Part shown: positions 19,863 through 28,141 of the stretch, piece after piece | Layout of the letters: the number at the start of each line of letters is the position of its first letter | How positions within the stretch are numbered: the first letter of the stretch is position 1 | DNA from: Brevibacillus reuszeri | GTDB taxonomy: Bacteria; Bacillota; Bacilli; Brevibacillales; Brevibacillaceae | Assembly (NCBI RefSeq): GCF_001187725.1 | Contig: NZ_LGIQ01000005.1 | Coordinates: 323,025-387,024 of the forward strand | Direction: 5' to 3' | Length of the DNA: 64,000 nucleotides | Made by a program: the position numbers and the translations under genes | The notes under the pieces: model-generated | Database searches by the model: none | What the model was told of the DNA's origin: nothing | What the model saw: the letters and a program-made list of their open reading frames with translations, nothing else

Positions 19863-20258
19863 AAGTGTCTCCTTTCTGCCGCAAGCAAGCGGACAAAAGC
19901 TGTTGGTACTATTATGCAATATGCTGGATAGGCAGAGCAAGCTAACGAAAAAACAAAACCGGGTTTCACCCTTTGAAACATTTTTTCGCCAATCTTATTC
20001 ACAAAATGGCAATAATCTTTTATAATTGGGTCGACTTAAAGTGGATTCTTTTCTCTCGCCTCTCCCCATCGCATGATCGAGGATGCATGAATGGTTATGC
20101 GTGGATTTGCGTGGATACATTCCCTGACAAGAGTGGTGGATGAAAGAAACCGCTGCTTATAATTTCATATAGCTTTAGATTAGGGAGCTTATCCATCAAC
20201 ATGACTAGCACAGACTGGATAAGCATTACTACTTGAGTGGAAAAGGAGAGGGAGTTCT
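19863..20258 (+). promoter_or_regulatory. citZ promoter region and long 5' untranslated leader
   Basis: TTCACA (19998-20003), 17 bp, TATAAT (20021-20026) is the best promoter. This leaves a leader of about 225 nt. It contains GCTTATCCA (20187-20195) and TGGATAAGC (20216-20224), perfect 9-bp arms that could fold in the mRNA or bind a regulator. No gene is visible. Confidence 0.55.
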
Positions 20259-21371
20259 ATGACAGCTACTCGTGGACTAGAAGGCGTGGTTGCAGCTCAA
20301 TCATCTATCTGTTCTATCGTCGATGGTGTTCTTTGCTATGGCGGGATCAACGTCGATGAACTCGCAGAACATGCAACTTTTGAAGAGGTTGTATACTTAC
20401 TCTGGCATGGAGCGTTACCGAAGCGTGATCAGCTGGACGCTTTGAAAAAACAATTGGGTGAACAAGCAGTAGTGGCAAAAGAAGTACTGGATGGCATCCG
20501 TCACTATCCGCAAGGCGTACATCCAATGGCAGCGTTGCGCACAGCTGTCTCTTCGCTAGCGCTCTACGACACAGAAGCGCAAGAAATGACACCTGAAGCC
20601 AACTATCGGAAATCAATCCGCTTGATGGCACAAACTCCTACCCTGATCGCAGCGTATGCTCGTATGCGTAAAGGTTTGGAACCAGTTGCTCCACGCGCTG
20701 ATTTCACAATCGCACAAAACTTCCTCTACATGCTGACAGGCGAAGAGCCTACTGAAACGGCTGTTAAAGCGTTTGACGTTGCTTTGATCCTGCATGCTGA
20801 CCATGAGTTCAACGCATCTACCTTTGCTGCTCGCGTAACCGTTGCTACATTGACCGATATTTATTCCGGTGTTGTATCTGCTATCGGCACACTCAAAGGT
20901 CCTCTGCATGGAGGAGCGAATGAAGCAGTAGCAAAAATGCTGACTGAAATCGGCGGTCTGGACAATGTGGAATCTTATGTAAGAGGCAAGCTGGACAACA
21001 AGGATAAAATCATGGGCTTCGGACACCGCGTCTACAAAGATGGCGATCCGCGTGCAAAATGGTTGAAACAAATGTCCAAAGCATTGACTGCTCAAGTAGG
21101 TCATCCTGAGCTGTACGATATGTCTGTAAAAATCGATGACATGGTAACTGGCGAAAAAGGTCTGAAGCCAAACGTTGATTTCTACTCCGCATCCGTATAT
21201 ATTTCTCTGGGTCTGGAAACGGATCTGTTCACACCGATTTTTGCAATCAGCCGTATGTCCGGTTGGACGGCTCACATCATGGAACAGTATGAAAATAACC
21301 GTCTGATCCGTCCTCGTGCGGATTACACTGGTCCGGTGGGTCAGCACTACGTGCCAATCGACCGCCGCTAA
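20259..21371 (+). CDS. citZ: Citrate synthase
   Basis: 370 aa. Condenses oxaloacetate and acetyl-CoA. Active-site motifs are GPLHGGANEAV near 213, the catalytic MGFGHRVYK near 250 and the aspartate in PNVDFYSASVY near 307. Small Gram-positive type-II citrate synthase size. Starts at an ATG after AAAGGAGAGGGAG. First of a citZ-icd-mdh cluster in the same order as B. subtilis. Confidence 0.97.
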   Translation: MTATRGLEGVVAAQSSICSIVDGVLCYGGINVDELAEHATFEEVVYLLWHGALPKRDQLDALKKQLGEQAVVAKEVLDGIRHYPQGVHPMAALRTAVSSLALYDTEAQEMTPEANYRKSIRLMAQTPTLIAAYARMRKGLEPVAPRADFTIAQNFLYMLTGEEPTETAVKAFDVALILHADHEFNASTFAARVTVATLTDIYSGVVSAIGTLKGPLHGGANEAVAKMLTEIGGLDNVESYVRGKLDNKDKIMGFGHRVYKDGDPRAKWLKQMSKALTAQVGHPELYDMSVKIDDMVTGEKGLKPNVDFYSASVYISLGLETDLFTPIFAISRMSGWTAHIMEQYENNRLIRPRADYTGPVGQHYVPIDRR

Positions 21372-21438
21372 AACTTGCTATTTTCGAGTGTGGAGGGCAG
21401 GTATTCAGCCATGCTGTTCACTCCTTAAGCGCAAGCTT

Positions 21439-21467
21439 GAGAACTACCACAGGCAGTGGTAGTTCTC
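21439..21467 (+). other. Perfect hairpin between citZ and icd
   Basis: GAGAACTACCAC and GTGGTAGTTCTC are 12-bp perfect arms with an AGGCA loop. No T-run follows, so it is unlikely to be a full terminator. An mRNA stabiliser or processing site that sets separate citZ and icd-mdh levels is the likely role. Confidence 0.7.
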
Positions 21468-21522
21468 CTACGTCTGGAAATATTCCAAATCAACTACTAA
21501 CTTCAACACTGGAGGGATTCTT

Positions 21523-22806
21523 GTGTTTAAAAACCTGACTAACCCAACTGCCGGCGAAAAAATCCAAGTGGATAACGGCAAACTCGTAGTTCCAAACAAC
21601 CCGATCATTCCTTTCATCGAGGGTGACGGTACTGGCCCTGATATCTGGAATGCATCTGTTCGCGTTTTGGATGCAGCTGTAGAAAAAGCATACAACGGCG
21701 AAAAGAAAATCGCTTGGTTCGAAGTATTCGCTGGTGAAAAAGCGTTCAACCAATACAACGAGTGGCTGCCAGAAGATACGTTGACTGCAGTTCGTGAGTA
21801 CCTGATCGCAATCAAAGGACCTTTGACTACTCCAGTAGGTGGCGGAATCCGTTCCATCAACGTAGCACTGCGTCAAGAGCTGGATCTGTATGCTTGCGTA
21901 CGTCCTGTTCAATACTTCGATGGCGTTCCATCCCCAGTGAAACATCCTGAATTGACTGATATGGTAATCTTCCGCGAGAACACTGAAGACATCTACGCTG
22001 GCGTAGAGTGGGCTGAAGGTACTCCAGAAGTGAAAAAAGTAATCGAGTTCCTGCAAAAAGAAATGGGCGTGAAGAAAATCCGTTTCCCAGAAACTTCTGG
22101 TATCGGTATCAAGCCTGTTTCCAAAGACGGTACAGAGCGTCTGGTTCGTGCAGCAATCGACTACGCGATTGACAACAAGCGCAAATCCGTTACCCTCGTA
22201 CACAAAGGCAACATCATGAAGTTCACAGAGGGTGCTTTCAAAAGCTGGGGTTATGCACTGGCTGAAGCAGAATATGGCGACAAAGTGTTCACATGGGCAC
22301 AATACGATCGCATCAAAGCTGAAGGCGGCGACGCTGACAAAGCACAAAAAGAAGCAGAAGCAGCTGGCAAAATCATCGTAAAAGACGTGATTGCTGACGC
22401 GTTCCTGCAACAAATCCTGACTCGTCCAGCTGAGTACGATGTAGTAGCAACCCTCAACCTGAACGGTGACTACGTATCTGACGCTCTGGCTGCACAAGTA
22501 GGCGGTATCGGTATCGCTCCAGGTGCAAACATCAACTACCTGACTGGCCATGCGATCTTTGAAGCAACACATGGTACAGCTCCTAAATACGCTGGACTCG
22601 ACAAAGTAAATCCATCCTCCGTGATTCTGTCCGGAGAAATGATGCTGCGTCACCTGGGCTGGAACGAAGCAGCTGATCTGATCATCAATTCCATGGAAAA
22701 AACCATCTCCTTGAAAACTGTAACATACGATTTCGCTCGTTTGATGGATGGTGCTTCCGAACTGAAATGCTCCGAGTTTGCTGACGCTTTGATCAAAAAC
22801 ATGTAA
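21523..22806 (+). CDS. icd: NADP-dependent isocitrate dehydrogenase
   Basis: 427 aa. Oxidises isocitrate to 2-oxoglutarate. Motifs: [11 protein letters not shown] near 32, [18 protein letters not shown] with the conserved substrate serine and arginines, [14 protein letters not shown], and the C-terminal [15 protein letters not shown] site. GTG start follows GGAGGG with 6-base spacing. Length is typical of the homodimeric bacterial enzyme (423 aa in B. subtilis). Confidence 0.96.
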   Translation: MFKNLTNPTAGEKIQVDNGKLVVPNNPIIPFIEGDGTGPDIWNASVRVLDAAVEKAYNGEKKIAWFEVFAGEKAFNQYNEWLPEDTLTAVREYLIAIKGPLTTPVGGGIRSINVALRQELDLYACVRPVQYFDGVPSPVKHPELTDMVIFRENTEDIYAGVEWAEGTPEVKKVIEFLQKEMGVKKIRFPETSGIGIKPVSKDGTERLVRAAIDYAIDNKRKSVTLVHKGNIMKFTEGAFKSWGYALAEAEYGDKVFTWAQYDRIKAEGGDADKAQKEAEAAGKIIVKDVIADAFLQQILTRPAEYDVVATLNLNGDYVSDALAAQVGGIGIAPGANINYLTGHAIFEATHGTAPKYAGLDKVNPSSVILSGEMMLRHLGWNEAADLIINSMEKTISLKTVTYDFARLMDGASELKCSEFADALIKNM

Positions 22807-22857
22807 GATAGTTTCAAGCATCAGTTTTCACAATTTACCATTCGGAGGGGAATAATC

Positions 22858-23796
22858 ATGGCATTCCAACGCAAAAAAATCGCTGTTATTGGTAGTGGTT
22901 TTACTGGAGCAACGACTGCATTCATTCTTGGACAAAAAGAACTGGGTGACGTCGTGCTGGTTGACATTCCTCAACTTGAGAATCCAACTAAAGGGAAAGC
23001 ATTGGACATGATGGAATCCTCACCGGTATTGGGTTTTGATTCCAACATCACTGGTACTGCTAACTATGAAGATATCCAAGGTGCTGATCTCGTCATCATC
23101 ACTGCTGGTATTGCTCGTAAGCCTGGCATGTCCCGCGATGACCTGGTGAATACCAACGCCAGCATCATGAAATCTGTTGCTGAGCAAGTGAAAACTCATG
23201 CGCCAAACTCGATCGTCCTCGTCCTGTCCAATCCGGTCGATGCGATGACTTACACCTTTTTCAAAACGTCTGGCTTCCCGAAAGAGCGCGTAATCGGTCA
23301 ATCCGGCGTCCTCGATACAGCACGCTTCCGTACTTTCGTTGCGATGGAGCTGAACGTATCTGTAGAAGACGTATCGGGCTTTGTACTCGGTGGTCACGGT
23401 GATGACATGGTTCCATTGGTTCGCTACTCATATGCTGGCGGCATTCCACTGGAAACATTGATCCCGAAAGATCGGCTTGAGCAAATCGTAGAGCGCACGC
23501 GCAAGGGCGGCGGAGAAATCGTCAACCTGCTGGGTAACGGCTCTGCGTACTATGCTCCAGCGGCTTCCCTGGTACAAATGGCTGAAGCGATCATCAAGGA
23601 CAAGAAGCGTATCCTGCCTTCCATTGCTCTCTTGCAGGGCGAGTACGGCTACAACGACATCTACCTTGGTGTACCAACTCTTTTAGGTGCAAACGGTATC
23701 GAGCGAGTAATTGAGCTTGAGCTGACTGCAGACGAAAAAGCAGCTCTCGACAAGTCTGCTGATTCTGTTCGCAATGTCATGGCTGTTTTGAAATAG
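22858..23796 (+). CDS. mdh: Malate dehydrogenase
   Basis: 312 aa, the same length as B. subtilis Mdh. Interconverts malate and oxaloacetate with NAD. Rossmann motif [11 protein letters not shown] at 12-22, coenzyme strand VVLVDIPQ near 32, arginines in [11 protein letters not shown], and catalytic histidine in [11 protein letters not shown] near 178. Starts after TTCGGAGGGG. LDH-like MDH subgroup. Confidence 0.96.
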   Translation: MAFQRKKIAVIGSGFTGATTAFILGQKELGDVVLVDIPQLENPTKGKALDMMESSPVLGFDSNITGTANYEDIQGADLVIITAGIARKPGMSRDDLVNTNASIMKSVAEQVKTHAPNSIVLVLSNPVDAMTYTFFKTSGFPKERVIGQSGVLDTARFRTFVAMELNVSVEDVSGFVLGGHGDDMVPLVRYSYAGGIPLETLIPKDRLEQIVERTRKGGGEIVNLLGNGSAYYAPAASLVQMAEAIIKDKKRILPSIALLQGEYGYNDIYLGVPTLLGANGIERVIELELTADEKAALDKSADSVRNVMAVLK

Positions 23797-23811
23797 CTTT
23801 CTGATCGAATG

Positions 23812-23850
23812 AACAAAGACGTCTTTCTTCTTGAAAGGCGTCTTTTTTGT
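23812..23850 (+). terminator. mdh terminator
   Basis: AAAGACG and CGTCTTT pair around CTTTC/GAAAG with a TTCTT loop, followed by TTTTTTG. Confidence 0.85.
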
Positions 23851-23882
23851 TGCTGGTGGGTGGTCGTGGCTTCTGTGGAGGG

Positions 23883-24087
23883 GAGGAAACAGGAGAAAAC
23901 GCTCCAGGTACTTGGGCCTCTAGCGGGGAGAGTGTCACTGTCCGCTTCCGGGGAAAAAGGGAAACCGCGTCCAAAGTGGTCCTTGCAGGATGAGTGTTCA
24001 GAGGTGGACGCTTAAGAGCCTGTTTCCCTTTTTCCCCTCCAGCTTTGTAGGAGTCCCAAAGACCCCGCTTTTTTCTCCTGTTTCCTC
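23883..24087 (+). repeat. Palindromic intergenic element, copy 2 (intact, 205 bp)
   Basis: Outer arm GAGGAAACAGGAGAAAA (23883-23899) pairs perfectly with 24071-24087. CTTGGG (23911) faces CCCAAAG (24055). A small hairpin AGCGG/CCGCT lies at 23922-23946. The inner arm GGGGAAAAAGGGAAAC (23950-23965) pairs perfectly with 24022-24037. The core reads CCGCGTCCAAAGTGG (23965-23979) ... AGAGGTGGACGCTTAAGAGC (24000-24019), with GCGTCCA/TGGACGC pairing. Confidence 0.92.
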
Positions 24088-24281
24088 AGCCAGCTGTAGA
24101 GACATTTGAAGCTTGAATGACATAGCTTGTTAAACAAGGATGGAGGGCTTTGGTCAGCTAGAGGGCTTTGGGAATAGAAAATCAGCTTCAATAAATGGAA
24201 GCGGCCTCTGTATCGGCAATCAAAATCTCTTTAAAGGGAATCTTTGCAAGCTAGTTTCGGACCCCAAAAAAAGCTACTGAT

Positions 24282-24488
24282 GAGGAAAGAGGAGAAATAA
24301 GCGAAAGCTCTTTGGGATACCAACCGAGGCGCAGAGGAAAAAACGAAACACGCTTTTAAGCGTCCACCTCTGAGAGACCTCCCTGAAGCAGCCACTTTGG
24401 ACGCGGTTTCGTTTTTTCCTCGGAGCCGGGCACATACGGCTTCCCAGCTAGTATCCCAAGAAGCTGGAGCGTTTTCTCCTCTTTCCTC
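24282..24488 (-). repeat. Palindromic intergenic element, copy 3 (intact, 207 bp, opposite orientation)
   Basis: Outer arm GAGGAAAGAGGAGAAA (24282-24297) pairs perfectly with 24473-24488. TTTGGGATAC (24311) faces GTATCCCAAG (24451). Inner arm GAGGAAAAAACGAAAC (24334-24349) pairs perfectly with 24406-24421. The small hairpin is AGCCG/CGGCT (24424-24441). On the minus strand the core matches copy 2: CCGCGTCCAAAGTGG at 24406-24392 and AGAGGTGGACGCTTAAAAGC at 24371-24352. Confidence 0.92.
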
Positions 24489-24728
24489 GCCTCCACCATA
24501 AACAACGATGAAGTATGCACTGATGCCCGGGCCCAATCCGAGGAATACTACTTCACAACAACATGCGTATATACCCTTTACAGACTAGCCCTAATCACCT
24601 TTACAAAAAAATAACTTGTCTTCCGGTTTCAGCATTGGCAGACTGAGAGTTGTAGAGAGAAGAAACAAAAGAGGACAAGGTCTGTGTAAAAAATTTGCAG
24701 CATTGCATTGCTAGGGGGAAACGAACCG

Positions 24729-25424
24729 ATGATTAAGGTTTTGGTAGTGGATGACGAAGTCTCCATTGTAAAACTGTTGCAATTTAATCTGGAAAAGTCA
24801 GGTTTTCAGGTGGTCACCGCTTTTGATGGCAGACAGGCATTAGATATGGTGAAAAGTGAGCAGCCCGATTTTATTATTCTGGACCTCATGCTTCCAAAAA
24901 TGGACGGGATGGACGTTTGCAAGACACTTCGCCAAGAGCGAATCAATACACCGATCCTGATGCTGACCGCTAAAGATGACGAGCTGGACAAGATTCTGGG
25001 CCTCGAGCTCGGAGCGGATGACTATTTGACTAAGCCTTTTAGCCCGCGAGAAGTCATTGCCCGCGTCAAAGCCATTCTACGTCGTTTTCAAGCGACACCA
25101 GAGGCAGCTACAGCCCCTGAAGACGTGGTTTTGCAATTTGGCGAGATTCGCATCTACCCGGAAAAATATGAAGTGTTCTGCAAGGATGCAAAGGTCGAGC
25201 TGACTCCGAAGGAATTTGAACTTCTTCATTACTTGGCGAGCCACCATGGCCGGGTATTGACGCGCGACCAGCTGCTCAATGCGGTATGGAATTACGACTT
25301 TATTGGTGATTCTCGTATCGTCGACGTTCATGTCAGTCACCTGCGCGAAAAGCTTGAGGATGATACGAAAAATCCTCGCTATATTAAAACCGTACGCGGA
25401 TTAGGATACAAACTGGAAGGATAA
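24729..25424 (+). CDS. phoP: Phosphate response regulator PhoP (OmpR family)
   Basis: 231 aa. Receiver domain with VDDE at 6-9 and phospho-acceptor in DLMLPKMDGM near 52, then a winged-helix DNA-binding domain ending HVSHLREKLEDD and TVRGLGYKLEG. Activates phosphate-starvation genes when phosphorylated by PhoR, whose gene lies 14 bp downstream. Position after mdh matches B. subtilis. ATG 24729 follows GGGGGAAAC and fits the family start MIKVLVVDDE; the frame upstream to 24708 is unsupported. Confidence 0.93.
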   Translation: MIKVLVVDDEVSIVKLLQFNLEKSGFQVVTAFDGRQALDMVKSEQPDFIILDLMLPKMDGMDVCKTLRQERINTPILMLTAKDDELDKILGLELGADDYLTKPFSPREVIARVKAILRRFQATPEAATAPEDVVLQFGEIRIYPEKYEVFCKDAKVELTPKEFELLHYLASHHGRVLTRDQLLNAVWNYDFIGDSRIVDVHVSHLREKLEDDTKNPRYIKTVRGLGYKLEG

Positions 25425-25438
25425 CTGGAGGCACTACC

Positions 25439-27202
25439 TTGACTCGCTTTCGAATTAAACTCACGCTGACCATACTCGGATTAATATCGTTGGTCCTTTT
25501 GCTAATGGGCATGTATTTTGCTAAGGTGCTGGAAAATTCCTATCTCCAGTCGCTGCATGAGCTGTTATCCCGTGAGTCCAAGCTCGTCGCACAGGCTGTT
25601 CGTTTTCCAGATGTCTTTTCCAATCAGTCTACACTTGAGGAGCGCGTCAAGCAGGTTGCGCCAACCGAGGAAGTACGGCTTACGGTCATCGATGAAAAAG
25701 GCCAGGTGCTCTACGACAACAGCTCTCATGCAGACGAGATGGAGAATCATTTTAACAGGCCGGAATTTATGTCAGCACTAAAGGGCCAAACGGGCATCTC
25801 GCGGCGTTATAGCGAGACGCTCCGCTATGACATGATGTATGTCGCCGTACCGGTTGAGCAGGATTCAAAAATCGTCGGTGCCGTACGATCTGCCATGTCG
25901 ATGAAAGACATCACTGACACGATTCACAATATGTGGTACAGCCTTCTAACGGGGCTGTTGGTTACGCTGGTGGTTGGTTCGATTGTCGTATCTCGCATTT
26001 CTTTTTCCATCATTCGGCCAATCGAGGAAATTACTCGCGTAGCCCGGAATATCACACAGAGGCAATATGAAAGTAGGGTACGGATCAAAGCCAAGGATGA
26101 GATTGGGCAGCTGGCCGGAGCGATTAATTTCATGGCTTCAAGCCTGGAGCAGCAGATGTACGAGATATCAGAAAACCAGCAGCGGCTATCCGGGGTTCTG
26201 ACAAACATGACCAGCGGTGTAATTTTCATCTCGGAGCAGCGCCGAATCATGCTCGTCAACCCGGCTGTCGAGAAGCTGCTTGGAACACCTGGACATGAAA
26301 TTGTAGGCAAGCTCCATATCGAAGCGGGAAAAAGCTTTGGGCTCAGTCAGTATATCGATCGTTGTCTGGACAAAAGCGAGAAGTTTCGGCAGGAAGTGCA
26401 TATCTACTACCCACAGGAACGCGTCCTAGACGTCAATTTTGCCCCCTACATCAATTTCAAGGGAGAGGCGAGAGGGGTAGTCGTGGTCCTGCACGATATT
26501 ACCGAAATTCGGCGTCTGGAAAAGATGCGTAGTGATTTTGTTGCCAACGTATCGCACGAGCTGCGCACACCTATTACCTCGATCAAGGGCTTTACCGAGA
26601 CGCTGCTCGAAGGGGCCATGCAGGATGAGGAGACATGTCGCAACTTCCTGCAAATCATCTCGGATGAGAGTGAGCGACTTTACCGGATGATCCGCGACAT
26701 CCTGGACCTGTCCAAGATTGAGCAAAAACGGATTCCTCTGCAAGTGAGCAGAATTCATCTGCAGGATATGATTTCTTCCGCAGTTGCGATCATGAACGAT
26801 CAGGCGCAGCGCAAGGAACTGACGATTACATTGCCGACCCCGCAGCCTGAGATTTATCTGATGACCGATCGGGATTGCTTACAGCAAATTATTTTGAACC
26901 TGTTGACCAATGCGATCGCCTATACCCCAGAAGGCGGAGCGATTACCATCCGCACAGAAAAAGAAGACCAGATCGTGAAAATTCAGGTGATCGATACGGG
27001 AATTGGTATCCCGGAAAAAGACCTGACGCGTATTTTCGAGCGTTTCTACCGGGTGGATAAAGCTCGCAGCAGAGATTCTGGCGGGACAGGACTGGGTCTG
27101 GCTATCGTCAAGCACCTGGTCGATAACCTGCACGGGCATATTCGTGTCGACAGTATCGAAGGAAAAGGAACCATCTTTACCGTTACTATCCCGTATACCT
27201 AA
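25439..27202 (+). CDS. phoR: Phosphate sensor histidine kinase PhoR
   Basis: 587 aa. Two membrane segments (about 9-27 and 165-187) enclose an extracellular PAS-like domain; then HAMP, a cytoplasmic PAS (~245-350), HisKA with VSHELRTPITSIKG (H373), and an HATPase domain with NAIAYTP, DTGIGIP and GGTGLGLAI. It autophosphorylates and passes phosphate to PhoP. TTG start with GGAGG 8 bases upstream. Same size and layout as B. subtilis PhoR (579 aa). Confidence 0.94.
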   Translation: MTRFRIKLTLTILGLISLVLLLMGMYFAKVLENSYLQSLHELLSRESKLVAQAVRFPDVFSNQSTLEERVKQVAPTEEVRLTVIDEKGQVLYDNSSHADEMENHFNRPEFMSALKGQTGISRRYSETLRYDMMYVAVPVEQDSKIVGAVRSAMSMKDITDTIHNMWYSLLTGLLVTLVVGSIVVSRISFSIIRPIEEITRVARNITQRQYESRVRIKAKDEIGQLAGAINFMASSLEQQMYEISENQQRLSGVLTNMTSGVIFISEQRRIMLVNPAVEKLLGTPGHEIVGKLHIEAGKSFGLSQYIDRCLDKSEKFRQEVHIYYPQERVLDVNFAPYINFKGEARGVVVVLHDITEIRRLEKMRSDFVANVSHELRTPITSIKGFTETLLEGAMQDEETCRNFLQIISDESERLYRMIRDILDLSKIEQKRIPLQVSRIHLQDMISSAVAIMNDQAQRKELTITLPTPQPEIYLMTDRDCLQQIILNLLTNAIAYTPEGGAITIRTEKEDQIVKIQVIDTGIGIPEKDLTRIFERFYRVDKARSRDSGGTGLGLAIVKHLVDNLHGHIRVDSIEGKGTIFTVTIPYT

Positions 27203-27206
27203 AATA

Positions 27207-27247
27207 TTTACACAAAGATCATAGTACCTTTACCTGTACAATATAAT
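27207..27247 (+). promoter_or_regulatory. Candidate PhoP-dependent promoter of phoU
   Basis: TTTACA (27207-27212) and TTTACC (27229-27234) lie 22 bp apart, two Pho-repeat periods, just upstream of TATAAT (27242-27247). No good -35 box is present, as expected for an activated promoter. The middle repeat at 27218 is weak. Confidence 0.45.
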
Positions 27248-27295
27248 CCCCTTGTACTATTTGTCGTGACAGACAATTGAAGGGGGATAAGGGAA

Positions 27296-27952
27296 ATGAC
27301 GCGGCATGCTTTTGAAGAGCAACTGGATGTTCTACACCGGAAGCTCTTGACGATGGGGACATTGGTTGAAGAAGCCATTCACAAGTCCATTAAAAGCCTG
27401 GTAGAACGAGATATGATGCTGGCAGAACAGGTGATTACGCATGACCCTGTTATCAACGAGCTGGAACAGGAGATTCAAAGCGAATGCTTTCGCTTGATTG
27501 CGCTTCAGCAGCCAGTTGGAAGCGATTTGCGCCTGCTGGGAACGATGCTGAAGCTGGTTACGGACCTGGAGCGAATGGGAGATCATGCGGTTTCGATCGC
27601 CAAGACGACCCGTCGTTTGATGGCTGAGCCATATGTCAAGCCATTGATCGACATCCCGTTAATGGCTGATCACGTGAAAGCGATGGTCCGAGATTGCTTG
27701 AATGCCTATATCGCGCGCAACAAAGAAGCAGCAGAAGAGATAGCGGCACGCGACGATATTGTAGACAAACTGTTCTCGACGATCTTCCGTGATTTGATTG
27801 AGGTCATGACCAAAAACGGAACGGCCATCTCGCAGGGAACGCATCTTTTGCTCGTTGCTCAGTATCTCGAGCGGATCGCTGACCATGTTACCAACATTTG
27901 CGAGTGGATCATCTACATGTCTACTGGCAAAATGACTGATTTAAACAAGTAA
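27296..27952 (+). CDS. phoU: Phosphate transport/signalling modulator PhoU
   Basis: 218 aa, two repeats of a three-helix PhoU domain. Each half has the metal-binding acidic motif: DLERMGDHAVSIAKT near 84 and YLERIADHVTNICEW near 188. PhoU restrains Pst uptake and PhoR signalling. Unusually it sits directly after phoPR with no pst genes nearby; 94 bp separate it from phoR and carry a Pho-box-like promoter. ATG follows AAGGGGGATAAGGG. Confidence 0.93.
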   Translation: MTRHAFEEQLDVLHRKLLTMGTLVEEAIHKSIKSLVERDMMLAEQVITHDPVINELEQEIQSECFRLIALQQPVGSDLRLLGTMLKLVTDLERMGDHAVSIAKTTRRLMAEPYVKPLIDIPLMADHVKAMVRDCLNAYIARNKEAAEEIAARDDIVDKLFSTIFRDLIEVMTKNGTAISQGTHLLLVAQYLERIADHVTNICEWIIYMSTGKMTDLNK

Positions 27953-27978
27953 GGAAATGACAGTATAAATAAACGAAT

Positions 27979-28016
27979 AGAAGTCGTTGTGAGCCCATGC
28001 TTGCAACGGCTTTTTG
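27979..28016 (+). terminator. phoU terminator
   Basis: AAGTCGTTG pairs with CAACGGCTT (one G-T), followed by TTTT. Confidence 0.6.
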
Positions 28017-28141
28017 GCGTTGTGCGAATGGCGTCTTCATGGATAAAAATGATTGTACAGGTCATGACAAATGCCCATTTTCCTCTTCACTGCATACAAT
28101 ACATCGTTCGCTACGGCAGACGAAGCACTGGAGGGATTGAC

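Larger units (their letters stand above)
23797..24728. other. 930-bp intergenic region holding an inverted pair of repeat elements and the phoP promoter region
   Basis: Contains the mdh terminator, repeat copy 2 (23883-24087), a 194-bp spacer, repeat copy 3 in opposite orientation (24282-24488), then ~240 bp before phoP. In the last part TTCACA (24552), TTTACA (24577) and TTTACA (24601) resemble Pho repeats, but the 24-25 bp spacing is not the usual 11-bp period. The open frames crossing the repeats have no family signature. Confidence 0.75.

Noticed and set aside
23809..24015. Open frame of 68 codons after mdh
   Set aside because: Begins within the mdh terminator and crosses repeat copy 2; sequence bias comes from the purine arms.
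24231..24536. Minus-strand frame of 101 codons
   Set aside because: Lies entirely over repeat copy 3; no family signature.
24552..24606. Pho box upstream of phoP
   Set aside because: TTCACA/TTTACA/TTTACA are present, but their 24-25 bp spacing does not fit the 11-bp period of PhoP sites.
27989..28141. N-terminal extension of the PRK06851-type protein
   Set aside because: It overlaps the phoU terminator; the ATG at 28142 has a GGAGGG site and begins the conserved sequence.
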